From contig NC_021505.1 of assembly GCF_000412675.1 (NCBI RefSeq), positions 1,606,501 to 1,670,500 on the forward strand: 64,000 nt of DNA, read 5' to 3'. Shown here piece after piece: positions 53,582 through 61,501 of this stretch; position 1 is the stretch's first letter, and each line of letters opens with the position of its first letter. The notes under the pieces are model-generated. The model did not search any database. It saw only the letters and a program-made list of their open reading frames with translations, and was not told the origin of the DNA. Position numbers and translations under genes: made by a program. This stretch comes from Pseudomonas putida NBRC 14164. Lineage in GTDB: Bacteria; Pseudomonadota; Gammaproteobacteria; Pseudomonadales; Pseudomonadaceae.

Positions 53582-55825
53582 ATGAGCTTCGGCGCCGATG
53601 AAGAAATCCTCCAGGATTTCCTGGTAGAAGCCGGCGAAATTCTTGAGCAACTGTCCGAGCAACTGGTCGAGCTGGAAAGCCGACCTGACGATGCCGACCT
53701 GCTCAATGCGATCTTTCGCGGTTTCCACACTGTAAAAGGGGGCGCCGGCTTCCTCCAGCTGAACGAGCTGGTGGAGTGCTGCCATATCGCCGAGAACGTG
53801 TTCGACATCCTGCGCAAAGGTGAGCGCCGGGTCGATGCGGAACTGATGGACGTGGTGCTTGAAGCACTGGATACGGTCAACAGCATGTTTGGCCAGGTGC
53901 GCGAGCGCGCCGACGTAACCCCGGCCACCCCCGAGTTGCTGGCGGCCTTGTCGCGCCTGGCCGAACCCGGTGGTGCCGAGGCCGCTGAAGCGCCTGCGCC
54001 AGCGGCACCGGTAGCCGAGGCACCGGTTGCGGCCATGGGCCCTGCCGATGACCAGGACATCACCGACAGCGAGTTTGAACAGCTGCTCGATTCGCTCGAT
54101 GCGGTCAAGGCGCAAGCTGCGGTCGATGAGCAGATGCAGGGCGAGGCTGTCAGTGGTTCAGGTGACGAAATCACCGACGCCGAGTTCGAGTCGCTGCTCG
54201 ACCAGTTGCACGGCAAAGGCCAGTTCAGTGTCGAAGCTGCGGTACAGCCGGTTGCCGCGCCCGCAGAAGCGGTAAGCGACGAAATTACCGACGAAGAATT
54301 CGAATCGCTGCTCGACCAGTTGCATGGCAAGGGCACGTTCCAGGCTGATGCCTTGCCTGCCGTCAAAGCACCGGCGCCGGTCGCGGTCGACAACAGCGCC
54401 GCTGGCGACGAAATCAGCGAGCACGAGTTCGAGGCCCTGCTGGACCAGTTGCACGGCAAGGGCAAGTTTGGTGGTGACGTTGCTGCGGTCGAGGCCCCGG
54501 TTGTGGCCAAGGCGCAAGCGCCTGCCCAGGCCTTGGCCGACAGCCAGCCGGCGGCCAAGCCAGCCGCTGCTGCGCCGGTGCCTGCGGCCGCCAGCAAGCC
54601 TGCGCCGGCCCCCCGTGCGCCTGCGCCGGCTGCCGAGAAGCATGCCGTCAGCGAAGCGGAAACCACTGTTCGCGTCGACACCGCGCGCCTGGACGAGATC
54701 ATGAACATGGTCGGCGAACTGGTGCTGGTGCGTAACCGCCTGGTGCGCCTGGGCCTGAACAGCGGCGACGAGGCCATGTCCAAGGCCGTGTCCAACCTCG
54801 ACGTGGTCACTGCCGACCTGCAGACGGCGGTGATGAAAACCCGCATGCAGCCGATCAAGAAAGTGTTCGGCCGCTTCCCGCGGCTGGTACGCGACCTTGC
54901 CCGTCAGCTGAAAAAAGAGATCAACCTGGAGTTGGTCGGCGAAGAAACCGACCTGGACAAGAACCTGGTCGAGGCCCTGGCCGACCCGTTGGTGCACCTG
55001 GTGCGCAACGCCGTCGACCATGGTGTCGAGATGCCCGACGAGCGTGAAGCTTCGGGCAAGGCCCGCACCGGACGCGTGGTGCTGTCGGCCGAACAGGAAG
55101 GTGACCACATCCTGTTGTCGATCTCTGACGACGGCAAGGGCATGGACCCGAACATCCTGCGCGCCAAGGCCGTGGAAAAAGGCCTGATGGACAAGGATGC
55201 CGCTGATCGCCTGAGCGAATCTGACTGCTACAACCTGATCTTCGCCCCGGGCTTCTCGACCAAGACCGAAATTTCCGATGTGTCTGGCCGTGGTGTGGGC
55301 ATGGACGTGGTGAAAACCAAGATTTCCCAGCTCAACGGCTCGATCAACATCTACTCGGCCAAGGGCCAGGGCTCGAAGATCGTCATCAAGGTGCCGCTGA
55401 CCCTGGCGATCATGCCCACCCTGATGGTGATGCTGGGCAACCAGGCATTCGCCTTCCCGCTGGTCAACGTCAACGAGATCTTCCACCTCGACCTGTCGCG
55501 CACGAATGTGGTCGACGGCCAGGAAGTGGTGATCGTGCGCGACAAGGCGCTGCCGCTGTTCTACCTCAAGCGCTGGCTGGTACAGGGCCAGGTGCACGAA
55601 GAGCAGCACGAGGGTCATGTAGTGATCCTGTCGGTCGGCACGCAACGCATCGGCTTTGTCGTCGATCAACTGGTTGGCCAGGAAGAAGTGGTAATCAAGC
55701 CGCTGGGCAAGATGCTGCAGGGCACCCCGGGCATGTCCGGGGCCACCATCACCGGTGACGGTCGCATTGCGTTGATTCTCGACGTCCCGAGCATGCTCAA
55801 GCGTTACGCCGCGCGGCGTATTTGA
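53582..55825 (+). CDS. cheA: Chemotaxis histidine kinase CheA
   Basis: A 747-residue CheA. P1: phospho-His49 in [14 protein letters not shown]. Then a linker of about 230 residues, Ala/Pro-rich, with repeats of an acidic motif of the type [19 protein letters not shown] (about residues 159, 194, 233, 276; the first one diverges). Dimerisation P3 begins at [28 protein letters not shown]4 kinase domain has [27 protein letters not shown] and [10 protein letters not shown]5 is the CheW-like domain to the end. A TTG at 53579 is in frame, but the ATG at 53582 is the usual start. Confidence 0.96.
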   Translation: MSFGADEEILQDFLVEAGEILEQLSEQLVELESRPDDADLLNAIFRGFHTVKGGAGFLQLNELVECCHIAENVFDILRKGERRVDAELMDVVLEALDTVNSMFGQVRERADVTPATPELLAALSRLAEPGGAEAAEAPAPAAPVAEAPVAAMGPADDQDITDSEFEQLLDSLDAVKAQAAVDEQMQGEAVSGSGDEITDAEFESLLDQLHGKGQFSVEAAVQPVAAPAEAVSDEITDEEFESLLDQLHGKGTFQADALPAVKAPAPVAVDNSAAGDEISEHEFEALLDQLHGKGKFGGDVAAVEAPVVAKAQAPAQALADSQPAAKPAAAAPVPAAASKPAPAPRAPAPAAEKHAVSEAETTVRVDTARLDEIMNMVGELVLVRNRLVRLGLNSGDEAMSKAVSNLDVVTADLQTAVMKTRMQPIKKVFGRFPRLVRDLARQLKKEINLELVGEETDLDKNLVEALADPLVHLVRNAVDHGVEMPDEREASGKARTGRVVLSAEQEGDHILLSISDDGKGMDPNILRAKAVEKGLMDKDAADRLSESDCYNLIFAPGFSTKTEISDVSGRGVGMDVVKTKISQLNGSINIYSAKGQGSKIVIKVPLTLAIMPTLMVMLGNQAFAFPLVNVNEIFHLDLSRTNVVDGQEVVIVRDKALPLFYLKRWLVQGQVHEEQHEGHVVILSVGTQRIGFVVDQLVGQEEVVIKPLGKMLQGTPGMSGATITGDGRIALILDVPSMLKRYAARRI

Positions 55826-55871
55826 TTTCGGTGGCGCACCCTGGCGGGTTGCGCCGCCTAATGGAGTGTTT

Positions 55872-56996
55872 ATGGCAGTCAAGGTCCTGGTGGTGGATGA
55901 TTCCGGTTTCTTCCGCCGCCGTGTCTCGGAAATCCTCTCCGCGGATCCGACGATCCAGGTAGTAGGTACCGCGACCAATGGCAAGGAAGCAATCGACCAG
56001 GCGCTGGCGCTCAAGCCCGATGTCATCACCATGGACTACGAAATGCCCATGATGGACGGCATCACCGCTGTGCGGCACATCATGCAGCGCTGCCCGACGC
56101 CGGTTTTGATGTTCTCCTCACTGACCCACGAAGGCGCTCGCGTCACCCTCGACGCGCTGGATGCTGGCGCGGTGGATTACCTGCCGAAAAACTTTGAGGA
56201 CATTTCGCGCAACCCCGACAAGGTCAAGCAGATGCTGTGCGAGAAGGTGCATACCATTTCGCGCAGCAACCGCCGCCTCGGCAGCTATGCCAGGCCGGCG
56301 CCGGTCGCCGCCCCTGTGCCCGCCAGCAGCCCTGCGCCGGCCAGCAGCTTCGCCAGCCCGGCGCCGGCCCGCCCTGCGGCGACTGCCCGTGCAGCGGCCC
56401 CGGCGGCGTCGCACTCGCCAGCCCCCAAGCGCAAGCCTTACAAGCTGGTGGCCATCGGCACCTCCACGGGCGGCCCGGTGGCCCTGCAGCGGGTATTGAC
56501 CCAGCTGCCGGCCAACTTCCCGGCGCCGATCGTGCTGATCCAGCACATGCCGGCAGCGTTCACCAAGGCCTTTGCCGAACGCCTGGACAAGCTGTGCCGC
56601 ATCAACGTGAAGGAAGCCGAGGACGGTGACATGCTGCGCCCAGGCCTGGCCCTGCTGGCCCCCGGCGGCAAGCAGATGATGATCGACGGCCGTGGCACGG
56701 TGAAGATCCTGCCCGGTGACGAGCGCCTGAACTACAAGCCGTGCGTGGACATCACCTTCGGCTCGGCAGCCAAGTCGTACGGTGACAAGGTGCTGTCGGT
56801 GGTGCTCACCGGCATGGGCGCCGATGGCCGCGAAGGTGCGCGCCTGCTCAAGCAGGGCGGCAGCACCGTGTGGGCCCAGGATGAAGCCAGCTGCGTGATC
56901 TATGGCATGCCCATGGCCATCGTCAAAGCCAACCTGGCGGACGCGGTGTACAGCCTGGACGACATCGGCAAGCACCTGGTGGAGGCATGCGTCTGA
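55872..56996 (+). CDS. cheB: Chemotaxis methylesterase CheB
   Basis: A 374-residue glutamate methylesterase/deamidase. The receiver has [10 protein letters not shown] and phospho-Asp in [15 protein letters not shown] long Ala/Pro/Ser linker (about 135-190) precedes the esterase domain with the catalytic Ser in [12 protein letters not shown], His in IQHMP and Asp in [18 protein letters not shown] at 55872 behind GGAG; an in-frame GTG at 55866 would add two residues. The stop overlaps motC. Confidence 0.95.
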   Translation: MAVKVLVVDDSGFFRRRVSEILSADPTIQVVGTATNGKEAIDQALALKPDVITMDYEMPMMDGITAVRHIMQRCPTPVLMFSSLTHEGARVTLDALDAGAVDYLPKNFEDISRNPDKVKQMLCEKVHTISRSNRRLGSYARPAPVAAPVPASSPAPASSFASPAPARPAATARAAAPAASHSPAPKRKPYKLVAIGTSTGGPVALQRVLTQLPANFPAPIVLIQHMPAAFTKAFAERLDKLCRINVKEAEDGDMLRPGLALLAPGGKQMMIDGRGTVKILPGDERLNYKPCVDITFGSAAKSYGDKVLSVVLTGMGADGREGARLLKQGGSTVWAQDEASCVIYGMPMAIVKANLADAVYSLDDIGKHLVEACV

Positions 56997-57736
56997 TGGA
57001 CGTCCTCAGCCTGATCGGCCTGATTCTCGCCTTTGTCGCCATCGTCGGTGGCAACTTCCTTGAAGGCGGCCATGCCGGCGCTCTGGTCAACGGCCCGGCG
57101 GCGCTGATCGTGCTGGGTGGCACCCTGGCGGCTGCCTTGTTGCAGTCGCCGCTGTCCTCCTTCAAGCGCGCCTTGCAGATTCTGCGCTGGATCCTGTTCC
57201 CGCCGCGGGTCGACCTGGCGGGTGGCATCGACCGCGTGGTGAACTGGAGCCTGACCGCGCGCAAGGAGGGCCTGCTGGGCCTGGAAGGGGTGGCCGACGC
57301 CGAGCCCGACCCGTATGCGCGCAAGGGCCTGCAGTTGCTGGTGGACGGTGCCGAACCAGAAGCCATCCGCAGCATCCTTGAAGTCGACTTCCTGACCCAG
57401 GAAAGCCGTGACATCCAGGCGGCCAAGGTGTTCGAGAGCATGGGCGGCTATGCGCCGACCATCGGCATCATCGGTGCGGTGATGGGCCTGATCCACGTGA
57501 TGGGCAACCTGGCCGACCCCTCGCAGCTGGGCAACGGCATTGCCGTGGCCTTCGTCGCCACCATCTACGGCGTGGCCAGCGCCAACCTGATCCTGCTGCC
57601 GGTCGCCAACAAGCTCAAGGCCAATGTCATGCGCCAGTCGCGCTATCGCGAGATGCTGCTTGAAGGCTTGTTGTCGATTGCTGAGGGTGAAAACCCGCGC
57701 TCGATCGAGTTGAAGCTGCAAGGCTTCATGGAGTAA
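56996..57736 (+). CDS. motC: Flagellar stator protein MotC (MotA family)
   Basis: A 246-residue stator with four transmembrane helices: [25 protein letters not shown] at the start, GPAALIVLGGTLAAALLQSPL, GGYAPTIGIIGAVMGLIHVMGNL and GIAVAFVATIYGVASANLILLP. The start at 56996 has GGAGG 10 bases upstream; the earlier ATG at 56987 has it only 1 base away. MotCD is the second proton-driven stator pair of Pseudomonas; the first, MotAB, is not in this window. motD follows 3 bases later. Confidence 0.94.
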   Translation: MDVLSLIGLILAFVAIVGGNFLEGGHAGALVNGPAALIVLGGTLAAALLQSPLSSFKRALQILRWILFPPRVDLAGGIDRVVNWSLTARKEGLLGLEGVADAEPDPYARKGLQLLVDGAEPEAIRSILEVDFLTQESRDIQAAKVFESMGGYAPTIGIIGAVMGLIHVMGNLADPSQLGNGIAVAFVATIYGVASANLILLPVANKLKANVMRQSRYREMLLEGLLSIAEGENPRSIELKLQGFME

Positions 57737-57739
57737 CCC

Positions 57740-58597
57740 ATGCGTCGCCGTCGTCATACCGAGGAACACGAAAACCACGAACGCTGGCTGGTGTCGTACG
57801 CCGACTTCATCACCTTGCTGTTCGCCTTTTTCGTGGTGATGTACTCGATTTCCTCGATCAACGAGGGCAAGTACAAGGTTATTTCTCAAGCCTTGCTCGG
57901 GGTGTTCAACGACCCTGAGCGCAGCATGAAACCGATCCCCATCGGCGATGAGCAGCCGTTGAGCGTGCGTCCGGCAGAGCCGCTGGTCAAAGACAGCGAG
58001 CAGACCGAAGCGGGCCTGGCAGCGACCAATGTCGACCCGCTGAAAACCATCAGCGATGACGTGCGTGATGCCTTTGGCGACCTGATCAACAGCAACCAGA
58101 TGACCGTGCGCGGCAACGAGTTGTGGATCGAGATCGAGTTGAGTTCGTCGTTGCTGTTCGGCAGTGGCGATGCCATGCCCAGCGACAAGGCATTTGCCAT
58201 CATCGACAAGGTGGCCAGCATCCTCAAACCGTTCGCCAACCCGGTGCATGTCGAAGGCTTTACCGACAACCTGCCGATCCGCACGGCGCAGTACCCGACC
58301 AACTGGGAGCTGTCTTCGGCGCGGGCGGCGAGTATCGTACGCCTGCTGGCCATGGAAGGGGTCAACCCGGCGCGCATGGCCTCGGTGGGTTATGGCGAGT
58401 ACCAGCCGGTGGCCGGCAATGACACCGCCGAAGGCCGCGCGCGTAACCGCCGGGTGGTGTTGGTGATTTCGCGCAACCTCGAAGTGCGCCGCAGCCTGAC
58501 CGGCTCGGGCAGTGCCCATGCCACGCCGGATGCCGCGTTGCGCCGGGCTGGCACACAAAGTGCACCTGCAACGCCAGCAACGGTGGCGGGGCAGTAA
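57740..58597 (+). CDS. motD: Flagellar stator protein MotD (MotB family)
   Basis: A 285-residue stator subunit. A basic start (MRRRRHTEEHENHERWLVS) is followed by one transmembrane helix (about 19-40) with the proton-accepting Asp in SYADFITLLFAFFVVMYS. The OmpA/MotB peptidoglycan-binding domain is at about 130-255 (VEGFTDNLPIRTAQYPTNWELSSARAASIVRLL, VGYGEYQPVAGNDTAEGRARNRRVVL). The last 35 residues are a Pro/Ala-rich tail. Confidence 0.94.
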   Translation: MRRRRHTEEHENHERWLVSYADFITLLFAFFVVMYSISSINEGKYKVISQALLGVFNDPERSMKPIPIGDEQPLSVRPAEPLVKDSEQTEAGLAATNVDPLKTISDDVRDAFGDLINSNQMTVRGNELWIEIELSSSLLFGSGDAMPSDKAFAIIDKVASILKPFANPVHVEGFTDNLPIRTAQYPTNWELSSARAASIVRLLAMEGVNPARMASVGYGEYQPVAGNDTAEGRARNRRVVLVISRNLEVRRSLTGSGSAHATPDAALRRAGTQSAPATPATVAGQ

Positions 58598-58647
58598 CTC
58601 GTCAATTCTCTGTCACCGTTACCCAGTTGATGAGATTGCCAAATCCC

Positions 58648-58732
58648 TGTGGGAGCGGGTTCACCCGCGAAGAAGGCGACACGGTGTATGGCACCGGCTA
58701 CGCCGGTGTTCGCGGGTAAACCCGCTCCCACA
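58648..58732. repeat. REP pair between motD and the ParA-like gene
   Basis: Inverted units at 58648-58671 (TGTGGGAGCGGGTTCACCCG...) and 58709-58732, with a CACCGGCTACGCCGGTG hairpin between. The rest of the 217-base gap has no gene; no clear promoter was seen. Confidence 0.88.
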
Positions 58733-58814
58733 CTGATTGCACACGCTTCCAAGTGTTGAGCAAGGCAGTAGTTTCTACAGTGTCCCTGCCAAATCAATAG
58801 ATAGAGTTTGCTTG

Positions 58815-59603
58815 ATGAGAGTCTGGGCAGTAGCTAATCAAAAAGGTGGCGTCGGCAAGACCACCACAACCATCGCCCTGGCTGGCCTGCTGGCTGAGGC
58901 AGGCAAGCGCGTGGTCGTTGTCGACCTCGATCCGCACGGTTCGATGACCAGCTATTTCGGGCACAACCCCGATGCGCTGGAGCACAGCTGCTACGACCTG
59001 TTCCTGCACAAGGGCGCAGTGCCAGACGGCCTGCCCGGGCAGTTGCTGCTGCCCACCAGCGATGAGCGCATTTCGCTGTTGCCGTCGAGCACCGCACTGG
59101 CCGTGCTGGAGCGTCAGTCGCCGGGGCAGAATGGCCTGGGCCTGGTGATCGCCAAGAGTCTGGCGCAGTTGTGGCAGGATTTCGACTATGCCGTGATTGA
59201 CAGCCCACCATTGCTGGGCGTGCTGATGGTCAATGCCTTGGCCGCCAGCCAGCAATTGGTGATTCCGGTGCAGACCGAGTTTTTGGCGGTGAAGGGCCTG
59301 GAACGCATGGTCGGCACACTGGCCATGATCAACCGCTCGCGCAAGCAGGCGCTGCCGTACCAGATCGTGCCAACACTGTTCGACCGCCGCACCCAGGCCT
59401 CGCTGGGCACACTCAAACTACTGCGTGACACCTACGGCCAACAGGTGTGGCAGGGCTATATTCCGGTGGATACGCGCCTGCGCGATGCCAGCCGCAAGGG
59501 CGTCACGCCCTCCCAGTTCGACAGCAAGAGCCGCGGGTTGATTGCTTACCGGGCGCTGCTCAAGCACCTGCTGACCTACAAGACTGCAGTGCAGGTGGCC
59601 TGA
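58815..59603 (+). CDS. ParA family ATPase (ParC-like, polar chemotaxis)
   Basis: A 262-residue ParA/MinD ATPase: deviant Walker A NQKGGVGKTTTTIAL (about 8-22), VVVVDLDPHGSMTSYFG and YAVIDSPPLLG for Walker B. Its neighbours are a CheW-domain protein and cheW rather than a parB, so it is not a chromosome segregation pair. In Vibrio and Pseudomonas ParC-type ATPases place chemotaxis arrays at the pole; the next gene would be the ParP-like partner. The start at 58815 is where family homology begins; upstream in-frame codons cross the repeat region. Its stop overlaps the next ATG (TGATG). Confidence 0.85.
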   Translation: MRVWAVANQKGGVGKTTTTIALAGLLAEAGKRVVVVDLDPHGSMTSYFGHNPDALEHSCYDLFLHKGAVPDGLPGQLLLPTSDERISLLPSSTALAVLERQSPGQNGLGLVIAKSLAQLWQDFDYAVIDSPPLLGVLMVNALAASQQLVIPVQTEFLAVKGLERMVGTLAMINRSRKQALPYQIVPTLFDRRTQASLGTLKLLRDTYGQQVWQGYIPVDTRLRDASRKGVTPSQFDSKSRGLIAYRALLKHLLTYKTAVQVA

Positions 59604-60496
59604 TGACCCAGACCCGACACACCAGCACCCGGCCGCAGATGGCCTTGCAGTCGTACCTCGATGGCCTGCTGCAGGAGGCCACCGAGGCCGAAGACCTGTT
59701 TGAGCCGCCAGCCACGGCGGACGCGTTCGCCGAGGCGGTGCGTGAGGAGCAGGCACGTGATGCCCGTCAGCTGGCGCGACGGGTACCCGCCGAAGCCCCT
59801 GCCAGCCTTGCCCCACGGCCGTTTGCCGAACCCAGGCTGGCGGTGCTGCCCAGCGTCGTGCCAGTAGAGGCGCCGGTGGTGACGGTGGTCGAGCAGGAGG
59901 TGCTCGCCGAGGCCGCCATTCCGGTGCTGGTCGAAGAACAAACTGTGGAACCCGCAGTGCCTCTGGTCGATGTGCACCTGCCAGCGCCCAATCTACCGGT
60001 GCCCCCGGCGACCGTCGACGGCCGCCCGGTGTGGGCGGCGGAGCCGTTCGAGTGCCTGCTGTTCGACGTCGCCGGCCTGACCCTGGCGGTGCCGTTGGTG
60101 TGCCTGGGCTCGATCTACAACCTGGCCGGCCAGGAGCTGACGCCGCTGTTCGGCCAGCCTGACTGGTTCCTGGGTATTTTGACCTGCCAGGCCGGCAACC
60201 TGAAGGTGCTGGACACTGCGCGTTGGGTAATGCCCGACCGCTACCGCGACGATTTCCGTCAAGGCCTGAATTACGTGATTTCGGTGCAAGGCTACGAATG
60301 GGGACTGGCCGTGCATCAGGTCAGCCGCTCGTTGCGCCTGGACCCGTCCGAGATCAAGTGGCGTAGCCAGCGCGGCCAGCGGCCGTGGCTTGCCGGCACG
60401 GTGATTGAACACATGTGTGCACTGCTCGACGTCGCCGCACTGGCCGAGCTGATCGCCAGCGGCGCGGTCAAGCAGATGCACGCCAAACAGAAATGA
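59603..60496 (+). CDS. CheW-domain protein (ParP-like)
   Basis: A 297-residue protein. The first 145 residues are low-complexity, rich in Ala, Pro, Glu and Val (LVEEQTVEPAVPLVDV). The C-terminal 145 residues are a CheW domain (PFECLLFDVAGLTLAVPLVCLGSIYNLAGQELTPLFGQPDWFLGIL ... NYVISVQGYEWGLAVHQV). In Vibrio, ParP has the same layout and links ParC to CheA arrays. The start is coupled to the ParA-like stop, supporting a functional pair. It could also be described simply as a second CheW. Confidence 0.83.
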   Translation: MTQTRHTSTRPQMALQSYLDGLLQEATEAEDLFEPPATADAFAEAVREEQARDARQLARRVPAEAPASLAPRPFAEPRLAVLPSVVPVEAPVVTVVEQEVLAEAAIPVLVEEQTVEPAVPLVDVHLPAPNLPVPPATVDGRPVWAAEPFECLLFDVAGLTLAVPLVCLGSIYNLAGQELTPLFGQPDWFLGILTCQAGNLKVLDTARWVMPDRYRDDFRQGLNYVISVQGYEWGLAVHQVSRSLRLDPSEIKWRSQRGQRPWLAGTVIEHMCALLDVAALAELIASGAVKQMHAKQK

Positions 60497-60539
60497 CACA
60501 GAACACAACCGCCAAACAGCGGATTTTGAGGGTAGGGGA

Positions 60540-61019
60540 ATGAAAAAGTCGTCTGCACAAGGTTCCGAAGATCCGATCCTGCAGTGGGTTACCTTCCGTC
60601 TGGACAACGAGTCCTACGGCATCAACGTGATGCAGGTACAGGAAGTGCTGCGCTACACCGAGATCGCCCCGGTACCGGGCGCTCCAAGCTACGTGCTGGG
60701 CATCATCAACCTGCGCGGCAATGTGGTGACCGTGATCGACACCCGTCAGCGTTTTGGCCTGATGCCGACCGAAGTTACCGACAACACCCGTATCGTCATC
60801 ATCGAAGCCGACAAGCAAGTGGTCGGTATTCTGGTCGACAGCGTGGCCGAAGTGGTTTACCTGCGCCAGTCCGAAATCGAAACCGCACCGAACGTGGGTA
60901 ACGAAGAGTCGGCCAAGTTCATCCAGGGCGTGTGCAACAAGAATGGTGAACTGCTGATCCTGGTCGAGCTGGACAAGATGATGACCGAGGAAGAGTGGTC
61001 CGAGCTGGAGAATATCTGA
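60540..61019 (+). CDS. cheW: Chemotaxis coupling protein CheW
   Basis: A 159-residue CheW that joins receptors to CheA. The SH3-like double barrel is complete: LQWVTFRLDNESYGINVMQVQEVLRYTEI, VPGAPSYVLGIINLRGNVVTVIDTR (the coupling loop) and IVIIEADKQVVGILVDSVAEVVYL. The start MKKSSAQGSEDPILQ at 60540 follows AGGGGA. The next gene begins two bases after its stop. Confidence 0.96.
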   Translation: MKKSSAQGSEDPILQWVTFRLDNESYGINVMQVQEVLRYTEIAPVPGAPSYVLGIINLRGNVVTVIDTRQRFGLMPTEVTDNTRIVIIEADKQVVGILVDSVAEVVYLRQSEIETAPNVGNEESAKFIQGVCNKNGELLILVELDKMMTEEEWSELENI

Positions 61020-61020
61020 G

Positions 61021-61416
61021 TTGATCCTACAGGTTGCTGTCATCTTCCTGGCGCTGGTCTGGGCGCTGAGCCTGTGGTTCTTCCTCAACTACAGCAAGCG
61101 CCAGCGCGAGCTGGCTGCGCAGCAAGCCGAGGGTGATGCGCTGCGTGACCAGCGCATCAAGGACCTGGCCAAGCGCCTGGACGACTACCAGAACGGTACC
61201 GTGCGCATGGGAGAGGCGCTGCACGAACTGAGCGTGACGATGGCCCCGCTGCCTGACAGGCTCCAGCAGTTGGAGCAGCGCGACCCCAACAACGTCACCT
61301 TCTCCCAGGCGGCCAAGCTGGTCGGCATGGGCGCCAGCGTGGCCGAGCTGACCGAAAGCTGTGGCCTGACCCAAGCCGAGGCGGAGCTGATGAGCAAGCT
61401 GCACCGCAGCGGCTGA
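61021..61416 (+). CDS. DUF2802 membrane-anchored protein
   Basis: A 131-residue protein with an N-terminal transmembrane helix (about 2-24, LQVAVIFLALVWALSLWFFLNYS), a coiled-coil stretch (about 25-75) and a conserved C-terminal DUF2802 motif (VTFSQAAKLVGMGASVAELTESCGLTQAEAELMSKLH), which resembles a helix-turn-helix fold. The TTG start directly follows the cheW stop. The gene stays next to cheW in pseudomonads; its function is unknown, though a link to flagellar or chemotaxis assembly is likely from position. Confidence 0.85.
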   Translation: MILQVAVIFLALVWALSLWFFLNYSKRQRELAAQQAEGDALRDQRIKDLAKRLDDYQNGTVRMGEALHELSVTMAPLPDRLQQLEQRDPNNVTFSQAAKLVGMGASVAELTESCGLTQAEAELMSKLHRSG

Positions 61417-61501
61417 CCTGGGTTACAGGCCTGCCTGGGCCCACCGGAGCAGGGGCTGATCCTGTATCGCGCTGCGGGTCAGGTAACTCAGGACGCCGAC
61501 C

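Noticed and set aside
58815..59603. Chromosome or plasmid partition gene parA.
   Set aside because: No parB or parS-like repeats next to it; it is coupled to a CheW-domain gene inside the chemotaxis cluster.
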